Source: Hyposmocoma kahamanoa (Eukaryota > Arthropoda > Insecta > Lepidoptera > Cosmopterigidae). Taken from it: a stretch of 64,000 nt of DNA. A program made the position numbers and the translations under genes. Where the stretch lies: the NCBI RefSeq assembly GCF_003589595.1, contig NW_020653945.1, positions 8,717,686-8,781,685 on the forward strand. The letters are read 5' to 3'. The notes beneath the pieces are model-generated. The model saw only the letters and a program-made list of their open reading frames with translations, made no database searches and had not been told where the DNA came from. Shown one piece after another: positions 9,135-20,149 of the stretch (its first letter is position 1; the number at the start of each line of letters is the position of its first letter).

Positions 9135-9408
9135 AAAAGATTAGGTTCTCAATCTGACTATTTTTTGTATATTTTGTGTTATCGTGTGATAACTCCGACA
9201 TTTGCTAGACGATTTCCATTATTATTTTTTGTTGGAAAGGGAATATTTGAGTAGTGGTCCTATTTAAATTTGAAAAAATATTCCTCTTCCAAGGGTAGCA
9301 AATTAGGCGATGAATCTGGTTTATTGGATTTCACCCATTTTCTGTTAATTGATTTTAAGAAAACTAGGCAAATAAATGTAATTTCACATACTTTTGAGGT
9401 CGGTTTTT
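9135..9408 (+). repeat. Interspersed repeat family B, plus orientation, diverged
   Basis: AGGTTCTCAATCTGACT, GATAACTCCGACATTTG, GTAGTGGTCC and the closing CATACTTTTGAGGTCGGTTT match the copy at 23455-23945 with an internal deletion. It is non-coding. Confidence 0.7.
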
Positions 9409-10940
9409 TTAAAGAATAAAGTTATAATTATGATGTACAGGGTGCCTTAGAAAGATAAGCCAAAGTTTAAAAATGATCGAATCTTTTATAAAGCAGTGGG
9501 CTTAAATTACCTTCGTATCTCGTATTTGATCGTGCAGAATCTATTAGTCTTATACCCAATTTATCACTACTCAAATATTGTCGCAAAGTTCATCATACTG
9601 TATACGTACTAGCAACTAGAAATCCAACGCAAACCAGTTAAAAGTGTTACTTTGTCCTTGAGGTAATGATAAGAAAAAGATAAAATTAATCACACGTCTG
9701 GGAAACAGACGTGTCTGGTATCACAAGGAACCCGCGTGAAATTTTTCCTGAACACGCGGCAGAAGATTGAACGACGAATAAGTATGTTAAAAATAAATTG
9801 AAATAACTGAAAAGAAAATGAAAATATACCTGCACTTAGAAAGAAAATCGAACAATCTATACGTGTGACAATCATTACCAATTTTTTGATGATGATTTCA
9901 TTTAACAGAAATAAAGTAAATAAAAGACTTGGGAATTGCCGTTGCCGTGTACGTATTACTATGTACAAGATGTATCGCACTGCTATTACAATAGTGTTGT
10001 AACTCAAATTATGTGAAATTTAATATTATATCATTAGTGAACGTAAAATTTGATTCTTTACACGTCAAAAAAACCGTCGTTAGAATATGTAAGAAACAAT
10101 CAAAAGATATCTCTTAACTCAAAATGAGACACACTTTATGTGAACTAAAATAATTCTTATTCAAAAACATGAAATTATTTTTTCCATTTTATTGTTAAAT
10201 ATATTTGAGAAATTGTTTTAGTGTCTATAATAAACAATAACATATAAGTTTTAATGATTTTTTACAGCAAGTGAGTAATTCGTTTTTCGTCGATTCTGAG
10301 AAAGTCCTTATTTTTTTAGTTAATACACTATTGTATTAACAGTGGGATTTGTATACATATACATATACATTTTTGAAGGATATGGTTTGTTAAGCAAAAC
10401 ATAACCTCTTTAAAAAAACTACAGATGCCTACATAGTAGAAGTGTAAGGGTCTCAAATAGACTGGTCTACAATAATAAACCCAGATTGTCTTACTACAAA
10501 AACAACGCAATGGTATGTGTGTCCCAATTTATAATGCTTTACCAAAAGATGAAAAGAAGAAAACGTTATTGTATGTATATCTGCTGTATAGATGGCAATG
10601 GAATCACTGGCTCGACAGTGCATACATAACAACTGCCACTACGTCCACTCTCGCCTACGGATCTCGTGATACTACTGTAGTCGCATCGCACATGGACACC
10701 CGAAACAGTGTTGTGACATACACTACATCTCTCCCTTATGAATAAATAATAAATCGTTACAATTTAAGAATTAAATCATTTAATCAACTTCACATGAATT
10801 TAGTACTTCCTATTACATTTCACCATTGTATCTTTTTTCTATACTATTACAACTTATTCACTCATATTCACCATTTGGTTCATTTCCAGTTTCTTTTCCT
10901 TCATCTCGGTCTCTTTCTTGAACTGCTGTCCACTGTCCCC
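9409..10940. other. AT-rich stretch without recognised gene
   Basis: Frames up to 105 codons exist (for example 9690-10007 minus, 10515-10745 plus), but they show neither domain motifs nor coding-like composition. A short (ATACAT)n run lies near 10353-10370. Confidence 0.4.
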
Positions 10941-12249
10941 CTAACTTTTGAGGTGGACAGCGTTTCTTCTTAATACTTGTCCTGTTTCATAATTTGTTAC
11001 CGTGACATCGCTGCCGTTAGAATTTTCAACTGTATGTGACACCACATATAAATTAAAATTTGAGTCAAGTTTGTTTCCTTTTGCCATATTTTTAATATAC
11101 ACTTTTCGCCTTCCTGTATATTTAGTTTAGTTGCACCCCTTCATATATCCCCATACACCTTACCCTTCTTCTTTTTGAATTCTATATCGGTCCCGCACGT
11201 CACCATCACCATCAATTCCTGAATTATCAAGCTTGTCTAACGACGGAATTTTATCTCTATTCAGACGTCTAAAAATAATTCTGAGAGTGATTTGCCAGTA
11301 GTTGCGTGAGGTATGCTGTTGTACATAAGTAGGTACTCCCATAAACTTTCTTTCAAGTCTTTTCTTCCATGGACCTGATTTTTAATCTTTTCATAATGTC
11401 TCGATTCTGCCGTTTCACTTCTCCATTCTGTTGTGGCCAGTATGGGATTGTATTAAAGAGTTACATTGTTTTCAAAATGATCGGAACTCGTTGCTCACAA
11501 ACTGTTTCCCATTATCCACCATAATTGTAACTGGATATCCAAATCTGCTGAAAATTTCCTTGAGCAATGTTATTTTTTGCAAGCTAATGGTAAATTTCAT
11601 GAACTTGACTTCTTTATAGCGACTATAGTAGTCGACAACAATGAGCCAGTAATTCTGATTAGGCAAAGAGCCAAGCAGATCCGTTGCATGTCTGTCCAAG
11701 GGGCTGATGGAAGTTCCCTTCTTTTCATAGTTGGTGGTGGATTTGGTTGGCCCTCTAGGGTACAACTTTTGCAGGATTTGACCTTATTCTCCTGTCCTTG
11801 TCAATCCGTGGTCACCAGACTTTTGATCGTAATCGACCCTTCATAGCCACAATGCCTGGGTGGCCTTCGTGAGCAGCGTCTAGTATATTCTTCCGTAATG
11901 TCTGAGGTGTAACGATTCGACTGCCTCTTAGCAAAATATTATTGTAAAAACACAGTTCATATTCGACAATCTTATAATTTTTTACAGACTCGTCCCATTG
12001 TTGTTCATAAACACCCTTCCTAACTAATTCTTTATGACATCTTGAGAAATCGTCTATGTCTTTCATCGCGATGGCTCGCGGCCTGGATTGCTTAACGATT
12101 TGATGAACAACGTCTACGCCTTTAGGTGGAGTTTCTGAGCGTACACATAGTCAGGACAAGGGATCAGCGAAATTCATTTTTCCTGGCTTATAAATAACTT
12201 TGAGTCTATATGATTGTAACCTGAGCACCCATCTCTCAATCCTTGCACA
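10941..12249 (-). pseudogene. Ty3/Gypsy LTR-retrotransposon pol 3' half, decayed
   Basis: Reading leftward from 12249, the frame gives the RNase H end (RIERWVLRLQSYRLKV, then IYKPGKMNFADPLS), an in-frame TGA, then the linker and the integrase zinc-binding region with its conserved H (HEGHPGIVAMKGRLRSKVW) to 11812. After a frameshift, the integrase core follows at 11765-11472 with the first D in ATDLLGSLP and the second D in IMVDNGKQFVS. Another shift leads to PYWPQQNGEVKRQNR, carrying the DDE glutamate, and later VTNYETGQVLRRNAVHLKS with a TAG at 10941-10943. At least one nonsense codon and several frameshifts kill the frame. No LTR, gag or protease is visible, and no env is evident downstream. 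D, D and E are all still readable. Confidence 0.85.
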
Positions 12250-13198
12250 GGGTTTTGACTTTGTTCCAAACAGTATCTCTAAAGCGGTCTGTTATGGATT
12301 TGTACGTCTCGTCACTTGATATCGTAATTTATCATAAAAGAAAGCTTAGGTCTTTTCTAAATTTATTGAGAAGAAAGAAAATAGAAGGATGCTTATTAAT
12401 TTGTGCACGTGTTTGTATTTTATTTATTTTTATACGTGGAAGTGCAACACGTGTAATAAAATCGTATTTAGTGAGCATTTGTTGCGCCCTTAATTAAGTT
12501 TATCCTGTAAAAGCCCGCCTGTTGGACCCGTCATTTGTCCTTTGTTTTTTGTTATGTATTTATACGTGCAATATTTGACGACTTACATGTAAATGGATTG
12601 ATGAAGTGAAGAAGTGAGGTATTGTAACTTTGAGTGTCAACTCAGCTAAGTGAACACTGCATGATCGTCTGGCTTTTTCAGACATGATGGTCCTGCCAGG
12701 TCGTTTGGACATTTGAGGACTGATTGGGAAAAATGAGCTCGTAATTAAGAACGCATGTTACTTTGAGTGACTGCTGAATGGACACTGCAAAATTGTCAGG
12801 CTATTATTACTTCATATGCACGTGATTATAATTATCAATCGAATAGGTATACTGTATGTATTACTTAAGAACACGATAATTCACTGACTGATTCGGTCAC
12901 ATGATTACAATTTATGTTCTAGTTTACCTACTTGTGTCAGGTGTTTCAGGTACCTACCTATGCATGTAAAATGTAAGTAAGACGATTTTTTGCCTAGTAG
13001 GTACGTACCTTATCATTGGTTTACTTTCAAACACTTCACCATCTGAGTCGTTTTTAAATCTACACTTAAGCTCCTTAAATAGGGCCTCTATGGCCCATTC
13101 AAAACTAGCGTCATAGCCTAGTCTTGGTTGTGACTTTATCTGAATGGGATCCTTTTGCATGCGCCACAGCCACACACATGTCAATATAGTATATTATA
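12250..13198. other. Spacer with one unidentified 76-codon minus-strand frame
   Basis: The minus frame 13184-12954 (MTCVWLWRMQKDPI..., rich in K/E/D) has a more coding-like composition than its surroundings, but matches no family I recognise. The rest is AT-rich spacer. Confidence 0.3.
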
Positions 13199-13641
13199 AA
13201 GAGAATCTCGTGGCAACAATGCTAAAAAGCAGAGAGCATTGGGAACGACGCGAAGGGTACCTGAAAGTAGCCAGGAGTAAACGAGAAAAAGACGAGCGAG
13301 ACAGACAAGCCAATGACGGCGTCTGAGACACGCGCTTTCGTGATTTAATGCATTCGAGGTTCCATGAAGGAATGCTAGGTCGTGAAGGGAGGAGGTTTTA
13401 GTCCGTAGGACACTGAGTAATAACACCTTTTCAGTGAAGTCGGGCATGCTGTATGGTACGGGCCGTACAGTATCCATGAGGATTTCCTCCTCTCGCGGAA
13501 AAAAAAATGTTTTATGTAACTTGTTTAAATGTTGTTACGCTGTTTTTTGTGTTATTTCCGTTTTTATTTAGTATTAGTCTTTTTTGTCTTTTTTATATTG
13601 TGGCGTTGCAATAAATGGTTTCGATTTCTATTTCTAAATTT
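13199..13641 (+). mobile_element. 3' end of an R1-like LINE: ORF2 tail, 3' UTR and tail
   Basis: The plus frame to TGA at 13324-13326 reads LVATMLKSREHWERREGYLK followed by a charged K/R/E/D stretch, the kind of C terminus seen in R1-clade ORF2 proteins. A 3' UTR continues with GGGCCGTACAGTATCCATGA and ATTTCCTCCTCTCGCGG. The element seems to end at AATAAA (about 13610) and a short TTTCTA-type tail. Everything upstream of the last ~42 codons is missing, so this is a typical 5'-truncated LINE. Clade assignment is by resemblance only. Confidence 0.55.
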
Positions 13642-13670
13642 AGATTAAAAAAAGTTAACCTGTCTTTTTT

Positions 13671-13955
13671 ATGGTGACGGGACGAATAAGTCGTGCGCCT
13701 GGTGGTAAGCGACACGCCTGCCCATGACAGTGGCAATGTCACTCAGAGCTTTAAATCGCAAAGATCTAAGGAGCACTGCCACTGCGACCGTCACCTTAAG
13801 ACAAGTTTCATCTGCCCGTCATTTCACTAGCACTATTACCTACACTTCAAAACCGGAACACAGTAATGCTCACATTACTGATTGGCGGCAGGAATAGGCA
13901 TGGTGGCAGAACTTTCCTGGTCGAATTCTATCACAAGAAGCTCTACTGCTATTGT
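13671..13955 (-). repeat. Repeat A copy, minus orientation
   Basis: GTGACGGGACGAATAAGTCG, CACTCAGAGCTTTAAATCGC and CCGGAACACAGTAATGCTC are present in the usual order. It begins about 30 bases after the R1-like LINE tail. Confidence 0.9.
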
Positions 13956-15035
13956 GACATAAAGTAATGTAAAGTAGGCACGAGGACAAATTCTATACTG
14001 GTCTGAACCTTTGTAATTGCTTTTCTGCCCGTGTGACATACAATGTTTTTCATCACATTCGCGAGAAACTTAAAAAGGAAAATTAGACTTAAAAACGTTA
14101 CAGTTTATTTCAAAAATGAATTACAATATTTTAAGTATCTTAGAAAAAAGCTCGTATAAGGAATATTTTTTTATTCGTAGAAATAATTTTACGAGCGAAG
14201 TTTTTTTTTATATTTATGTGTATTTATCTTATAAAAATATTAAATGAAATAGCTAACACTGTTTATATTAGTTTTAATAAATAAAATAAATAAATCTTTT
14301 GCTTTTTCGTTCGTGGCGCGAATTTGGTACGAGGCGACAGAGGTAGCAAAGCGGGTTATTTGTCCGCGCTCCTAGCGGGTGTTCAGCATGCAGGATCGTA
14401 GAAATAAAAAATAATTATTACCGCCCTAGGTATGTATGGTAAAAATGCCGTCTGATTTTACTGCACCTTATGATCCTACTTAAAAGCAAGCGTAAAGAAA
14501 GATAATACCTAGGTTTCGCAGTAGATAAATGTAAGGCGATAAATGTGGCGGGTTACAAAGGGAACACGTAATTACAATCAATCTTTCACTTACCATTTTT
14601 CTTTAGTCTTGATATGTGATAACTGTTGAAAACTATGAAAGTACGTTAATTATTTTATATTTATTCTCAAATGAGTCAGCCAGTCCGGCTGCTCCGGTGG
14701 CTACCACCATCCACTGTGACGTAGTTTCCCGCTAAAGGAGCTCATCAGACCACACGCGAACTACGCCAAAATAAAAAATCTAAAATAGCCGATGCGATTA
14801 TGCTGCGAGAATATTAAAATAGTACCTACGCCAAGTACGTGAGTCCGAGTTACGAGTGTTAGCGCGTCCTCCCCCCAACAGAGAATACTACTTTGGAAAT
14901 CTATTGTTTTCGATAATTGCCACCACCAAGTGTGATATGATGTCACATTCTGACATTCAGTCTTTTATTATTTACACTTCATTAACTAGGTACTAATTAC
15001 TTAAGTACATACAAAGTACATTTTTGGTTGGTCCA
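13956..15035. other. Spacer, no recognised gene
   Basis: AT-rich with two GC-richer patches (about 14325-14400 and 14690-14900) that could be old repeat or promoter-like DNA. No ORF, splice-bounded exon or tRNA fold is convincing. Confidence 0.35.
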
Positions 15036-15118
15036 TTATTTATTGATTTCAACTTTATTGCACAATACAATCATGCACAAATGGCGGACTTAACGCCCTA
15101 TGGCATTCTTTAACTTTA
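15036..15118 (-). mobile_element. Jockey-like LINE 3' UTR fragment
   Basis: On the minus strand the stretch reads AATGCCATAGGGCGTTAAG, then TCCGCCATTTGTGCA and TTGTGCAATAAAGTTGAAAT. This is the recurrent lepidopteran LINE 3' end (GCCAT..GGCATTAAGTCCGCC...GCAATAAAGT) with its AATAAA. Confidence 0.65.
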
Positions 15119-15144
15119 GCCCTAACAGAAAAAGTATAACACTA

Positions 15145-15208
15145 GGTTAGTGCAACAATTATAATGACGAGAAAAAAATTTTTTTTTATTATAATTGTTG
15201 CGCTAACC
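15145..15208. repeat. 21-bp inverted repeat, one mismatch
   Basis: GGTTAGTGCAACAATTATAAT at 15145-15165 pairs with 15188-15208 around an A/T-rich loop. The right arm is also the start of the tandem array that follows, so the arm is an inverted copy of the array unit's first bases. Confidence 0.85.
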
Positions 15209-15536
15209 CTAATTTTATTTGTTCAAGTTCATTGCTCTAAATCATAGCCCTAATTTTGATATATAGAACAACTGGAACTTTCTAGTTTTCCACATAACAA
15301 ATAAAATGTGTTGCACTCACCCTAATTTTATTTGTTCATGTTCATTGTTCCAAATCACAAGCCTAATTTTATTTGTCATATGGAAAAGTTGGAACTTTCT
15401 AGTTTTCCATATAACGAATAAAATTGGTTGCACTAACCCTATTTTATTTGTTCATATTCAGTGTTCTAAATCACAACCCTAATTTTAATTGTTATATGGA
15501 AAAACTGAAACTTTAGTTTTCCATATAACTTACATA
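15198..15536. repeat. Three tandem units of ~113-117 bp
   Basis: Units start near 15198, 15311 and 15428. Each holds TTGCACTAACCCTAATTTTA-like DNA, a TCTAAATCACAACCCTAATTT-like centre, and the self-complementary pair GGAAAA...TTTTCCATATAAC. Divergence is modest. It is non-coding. Confidence 0.85.
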
Positions 15537-16551
15537 TTTTTTCTTAAAAAAGTACTTTAAATCGCTCTCCTATAATGTTTTCCAAATACAGGTTAGACGT
15601 TTTACATTTCCAGCGTCGAAATATTATTAAGTGAAAAAATATCGGGACGCGAGGCGATTTCGAGACTGTTTCAAACGTAGATTTCCTTACTTATTTTAAT
15701 TGAGTTGTTTGTTAATTTAAATTATAAAATGAAAAATTATTCAATTATTTATTTTTTATTTTTTATAGTGAGCCTATGTAGGTACCTACAGTTTCAGACA
15801 GATCGGACCTGATTTTGTTGGTACCGCTCTTCAATCTCCACAGATTATACCACGCTCCGTGAGCTCCACTCTAAAGTGTTCCCATGTCCATGTAACCAGA
15901 ATAAAAAATAAAATAAGGACTTGATTTATTTTAGTAATGTTTAATATTTTTAAGTTTTAAACGTCTCGTTCTTCCCGAGAATGAAAACAAGCCAATAAAA
16001 TCGTTGAGATTCGAAATTTTCGAGATTGAAAATTTTCGGGATTAGGTCTCCTCAGGTCGTCGGTTTACCTAGAATGATTGGTTGTATGCGAAGTCTCCCA
16101 TTCAACAGGCTTTAACTGCTTCAGTGGCTACCTCTAGACATGGTCCAATGTTGGTAATACTTAATGGTTGTAAAATTTTCCAAACCTCTTTTCGGATATT
16201 GTGCCAAGTAGAGAAGCTTATGTTGAACGATAGACTATTATAGGCATAGTAATGTTGAGCGACGGAGTGGAGTCTGTAGGGCCCATAGTATCCTCTTTTC
16301 TGCCTGGCCACTTATTTAAAAAAAATTTGATTGTTCTCGAATTCCCTTTTCCTTCATTTTTTTTCCTTATTATTCTTATTTATTTATTAGCTCTATCCGT
16401 CATCACTCCCGTTAAAATTCTTGAAACGAGAAGACGCTCATAAATCACATATCACCTTCATTTTGTTAAACTTCACACAGATTACTATTAAAATTATATA
16501 TCTCTAGTTATATTGGTCCTTTTGGGGTGAGTATTTTGTTGGTTTTATAGG
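15537..16551. other. Spacer, no recognised gene
   Basis: A minus frame at 16311-16102 (69 codons, MARQKRGYYGPYRLH...) has a mixed composition but no recognisable motif. The rest is AT-rich. Confidence 0.35.
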
Positions 16552-16773
16552 AAGAATAAAAAGAGTACCTTATAATCATCGAGTATATAACCAGAAATAG
16601 AGACGAAGTAAGGGCCATATATTCCTGTTAACACATTAGCGATACAGCTCTTACAAATATCAACTCTCGTTTGCACTGAAATATAGACAGGCCAACTATT
16701 GACCTGTGTGTACGTCTCCGTACATTCCGAAGAATATTCGGTATTCATTGTAGTAAAGATAATATCTCTAACA

Positions 16774-16858
16774 ATGCCGTGCTGTTCTGTTCAGTGGTGT
16801 GGGAAAAACACCAAAACATCTATTACAAAACAAACGGAATCACATTTCATCGATAATT
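16774..16858 (+). pseudogene. THAP-like first-exon remnant with a frameshift
   Basis: ATG at 16774 opens MPCCSVQWCGKNTKTSITKQ; one base shift later the frame reads TNGITFHR and stops. CC...C at the start followed by GITFHR is the opening of a THAP zinc finger. The second half of the finger is not present. It is a different sequence from the MTKCA-type remnants at 5131 and 35920, so it derives from another P-like or THAP gene lineage. Short length makes this tentative. Confidence 0.4.
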
Positions 16859-17307
16859 AAATATTAAATATGTAATTTTACAATTTTCGTCCATTATAGC
16901 AAAGCTCAAGTTAACTGGTCGATTTGAAGAGAAACAGTTGACGACACCCGTCAATTGTTTCGAACTCGGGCTAGCCAATCGGAGCGCAGTTGTCACAGTA
17001 ATGATATGGCAGAATAGTTTTCAAACAAATTAAATGAAATTTCGTCTCTATTTCTCATTGACTTATAAGTAAGTCAATCATTGACTTACAATTATATGGA
17101 CGTCGGGTCCGCGCTAAAAAGTGTCCGCACTTGTAAGGCGCTAAAATCGTATACAGAGCGCCAAACTCCGTCCAAGTTCCGTTTGCTTTAGTCTTCATTT
17201 GTTCGACTGACAGCGCGATACTGCGATGACATTACAATTTAAATTTCGAATAGGTTGACTTGGGACATTTTTTTCGTGGTTTTTGTATTAGACCCGTCGT
17301 CCATTTA

Positions 17308-18861
17308 CACACATCAAAAGTGTCTAGGGATCAAGTGAATATTTTTGAAATAAAAATTATTTAAGCAATATTTACCAAATCCAGTCTTCCAGGACGACTT
17401 CTTACTTTAATGCTTATGTTTTATTTAACCGCTTACCCCTATATTTAATTAAAATAAACTAAAATTGATGTTTTTGCAAATTGTGGGAAAAAACTCAAAT
17501 TAACGGCGTCAATTAAATGACAAAAAATGGCGAAAATGATTTTGCTCATTTTTATTGTAAAGATAAGAAAATTAATAATCTGTATTTCCACCATTAACAC
17601 GAATCACACAATTACAGCGATTTGGCATGCTTAAGATGAGTTCATCAAAATCACTTTGAGGAATGGCCGCCCATGTGTTTTGTAACAAGTCAAAATATTG
17701 TTGTAGAGTATGTATGGTATGCATACTCGGCACAGCTCTTCTTTGAAGCATATCCCATGCGTGCTCAATTGGATTGAGGTCTGGCGATTGAGCAGGCCAC
17801 GGCAGAACGTTGATACGAGCTTCGGTAAGAATGCGTGTTACGACTCTAGCCGTGTGTGGACGTGCGTTGTCATGCATTAGTTGAAATGAATCACCCAACT
17901 GGCCTCGCAAAGGGATGATAACATCTGAAAGAATCCTCTCTGCGTAAACTTGAGCATTGAGGTTACCCCTGATCCAAATGAGATCGGTTCTTCCGCCGAT
18001 CCAAATACCGGCCCATATCATTATTGTTCCCCCACCATATGGATGAACTTCCTGACAATATCTCAAACGTTCATGACGTCCAGATGTTCTCCAAACTCGA
18101 GTACGTCTTGTATACGGTCTCATACCGAAGCGGGATTCATCCGAAAAGCACACATAGCGCCAGTCTTCTTCCTCCCAGTTTCTGTGTTCGCGAGCCCATC
18201 GTATCGTAGAGCCCATCGCGGGTCCTGCGATTGCAGGGTGCAATAGGTGGAACTCTGAGCGGCCTTCTGGATCGCAGACCCACTTCACGTAAACGATTTC
18301 GGATTGTTTGATCGCTTATTAGCAAGCCTGAGGAGCTGTGGAGCCTCGTAACCAACATCATGGCGGTCATGGTACGATTCCGTCGAGCAGTATTTTGGAT
18401 ATACCGGTCCTGTCTGCGAGTCGTGATGCGAGATCGTCCTCCATGGCGCTCGGCCACGCTACCCGTCATGCGATAGCGCGTCCAGAGGCGACTTATGACG
18501 CTCTGTGTAGTGTTAAGAGTGAAAGCCACAGCACGTTGCCTGGAACCAGCTTCCAACATTCCGACGGCTCGCATCATCACTTCTCGGGTTAAATGATGTC
18601 GTCTCTCCATAATAATGTAAATTGTTTCGGTTCCGATGCAGATATTGTAATGATTTTGTCAAAACGCTATAACTCATTTTTATACAAAACCACATTGACA
18701 ATCGATTTTCTTCTTATTATCGAATTTTAAACAATATTCCTTATTTAAATGTTAAAACTCACTAAAAAGTATCAATAGCGATACAAAAAAGTTAATATAA
18801 TTAACCCTAATTGCAGCAATACTCTTAAACGTACTTGATCCCTAGACACTTTTAATGTGTG
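17308..18861 (-). mobile_element. Tc1-like DNA transposon, 1554 bp, TA target duplication
   Basis: Terminal repeats CACACATCAAAAGTGTCTAG (from 17308) and its near-exact complement (to 18861; one mismatch over ~29 bases) are flanked by TA at 17306-17307 and 18862-18863. The length and single transposase on the minus strand are typical of Tc1. A MITE-like derivative with the same ends is at 23028-23408. Confidence 0.93.
17572..18610 (-). pseudogene. Tc1 transposase (DD34E) with one frameshift
   Basis: The transposase would bind the TIRs and cut and paste the element. The first frame (ATG 18610) encodes two helix-turn-helix motifs with the basic linker, ending in RSRRPLRVPPIAPCNRR. The second, overlapping frame picks up at RWAREHRNW and holds the catalytic domain: D in CFSDESRFG, D in LMHDNARPHTARV and E in SPDLNPIEHAWDML, with exactly 34 residues between the second D and the E. 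It ends CNCVIRVNGGNTDY at 17572. One indel between about 18180 and 18230 separates the halves; no other lesion is seen. Both frames together approximate the ~340-residue family length. An assembly error is an alternative to a true frameshift. Confidence 0.9.
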
Positions 18862-18930
18862 TATTTGTAAGTCAATGAAGTCAATGCTATTTCTGGTTAT
18901 ATACTCAATGCTTATAATTGTACCTTTTTA

Positions 18931-19496
18931 TATCGTTTTACTATTTCTTACAGCTTTCTTTTCTTTTTTTATCATCTCTTACAATAAATCTTGTGGACAG
19001 CGCCTTCTGCATTCGCGTTTCTATCAGGTTGGACTACAGTGGTACTTATTATTTGTATTTATTTGGTGTGAAAATAACATGAATTATACTCGGTTTTAGC
19101 TTAGGAACGTACACAAGTTTCTTTTGTTTTGTAGAATACTTTTAAATGTACATTACTTATTTTAATATTTTACTTTGTGAAAATTGTAGGCGTTTAAAAA
19201 ATGGTTAATTCTTCTATCCAAACTTCTAAGAATAAGGACAAACGTAAAGATAAATTTTTGAGTGAATAAAAGCTTTGTAGGCTTTACGTCCGAATATGCC
19301 ACAGTACTTCACTCGTTGACAGTTGTAAATATTATCTACCTTGCTCATCGCTGTTGCTGCCCCCAATAAACTTATCCTCGTCATTATATTATATCTATAT
19401 ATCATTTGCACCCTTAGAGGTTTGTGGGTACAAGAATCTCTCTCTGAATTAAGAAGAAGGAAGTGATAATTTTGAGTGTTCAATAAAAGCATATAT
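18931..19496. other. Spacer with an unidentified minus-strand frame
   Basis: A minus frame runs 19567-19226 (113 codons), but its first ~25 codons are repeat A. The remainder (LLNTQNYHFLLLNSERD...) resembles nothing I can name; it could be an old LINE tail. Confidence 0.3.
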
Positions 19497-19802
19497 ATAG
19501 TAGCAGTAGACCTTGTGAAAGAGTTCGTCCAGTGAAGTACTGCCATCTTACCTGTTTCTGCCGCCACGCGCTAATGTCTCAGCATTACTGCGATCCAGTT
19601 CTAAAGTGTAAGGGTGCTGATGGAATTATATGCACATGGGACTTGTCAACTTGTTTCATGGTGACGGGCGCAGTGGCCGTGCCCGATACCTCTCAGATCT
19701 TTGTAATTTAAAGCTGTAGATGGCACTGCAACTGTTATAGACAGGCGTGTCGCTTATCACCAGACGCATAACTTGTTAGTTCCGGTATCATAAAAAAGCA
19801 AA
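19497..19802 (+). repeat. Repeat A copy, plus orientation, near full length
   Basis: It starts AGCAGTAGACCTTGTGAAAG and ends GGTATCATAAAAAA, with all the diagnostic words between. Confidence 0.92.
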
Positions 19803-20021
19803 TTAAAGTGAAAGTTATCGAGTCACACGATTTTTATTCGGCTGTATGACGTGTGGACTCCTAGGTTAATTGACACGTGCTGAGACGCGTGGAGTACTGT
19901 TTCGCAGGACTATTGGACAGACAGAATGGATTGAGTAATGAAGAATGAATGACTAAAATGATTTATTATATTATTCTTTATTAGGTGAGAATTATTCCGA
20001 AATCCGTTCAAGTTTTTAATT

Positions 20022-20149
20022 ACAGGCACATTATGGGACTTGTCAACTTGTCTCAGGGTGATGGGCGCAGTGGCAGTGCCCCTCGGGATTTAAAGCTTTG
20101 AGTGGTACTGCAACCGCTATGAACAGTCGTGTTCGTATATCATAAAAAA
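20022..20149 (+). repeat. Repeat A, 5'-truncated copy
   Basis: It begins at ATTACAGGCACATTATGGGA and ends ATCATAAAAAAG, so only the 3' ~130 bases remain. Truncation on the side opposite the A tail is what 5'-truncating target-primed reverse transcription would give. Confidence 0.85.

Larger units (their letters stand above)
17056..18886. mobile_element. Family D element (~275 bp without its insert) with 8-bp target duplication
   Basis: CTATTTCT occurs immediately left (17048-17055) and right (18887-18894). The element starts CATTGACTTATAAGTAAGTC and ends GTCAATGAAGTCAATG; its inner left end is the same TIR as the 4235-5114 copy (GACGTCGGGTCCGCGC, GCTAAAAAGTGTCCG). Removing the nested Tc1 element joins GACCCGTCGTCCATTTA to TTTGTAAGTCAATG, matching the right end of the other copy (ACCCGACGTCCATGTAATTG). 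It is non-autonomous. The 8-bp duplication points to hAT or P. Confidence 0.85.
16552..18930. mobile_element. Possible P-like element bounded by ~55-bp inverted repeats, interrupted by later insertions
   Basis: The left stretch (about 16552-16607, containing GAGTATATAACCAGAAATAG and AGACGAA) recurs in reverse complement on the right. The right copy is split: TTCGTCTCTATTTCT at 17041-17055, then the family D insertion, then ATTTCTGGTTATATACTC at 18889-18906. Between the arms lies a THAP-like N terminus (16774). P-like elements carry TIRs and a THAP domain, so a decayed member is plausible. I could not define its own target duplication. Confidence 0.45.

Noticed and set aside
9690..10007. 105-codon minus-strand ORF
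   Set aside because: Rich in I, F, R, S as expected from random AT-rich DNA; no motif.
10515..10745. 76-codon plus-strand ORF with T/S-rich end
   Set aside because: No recognisable family and no supporting signals.
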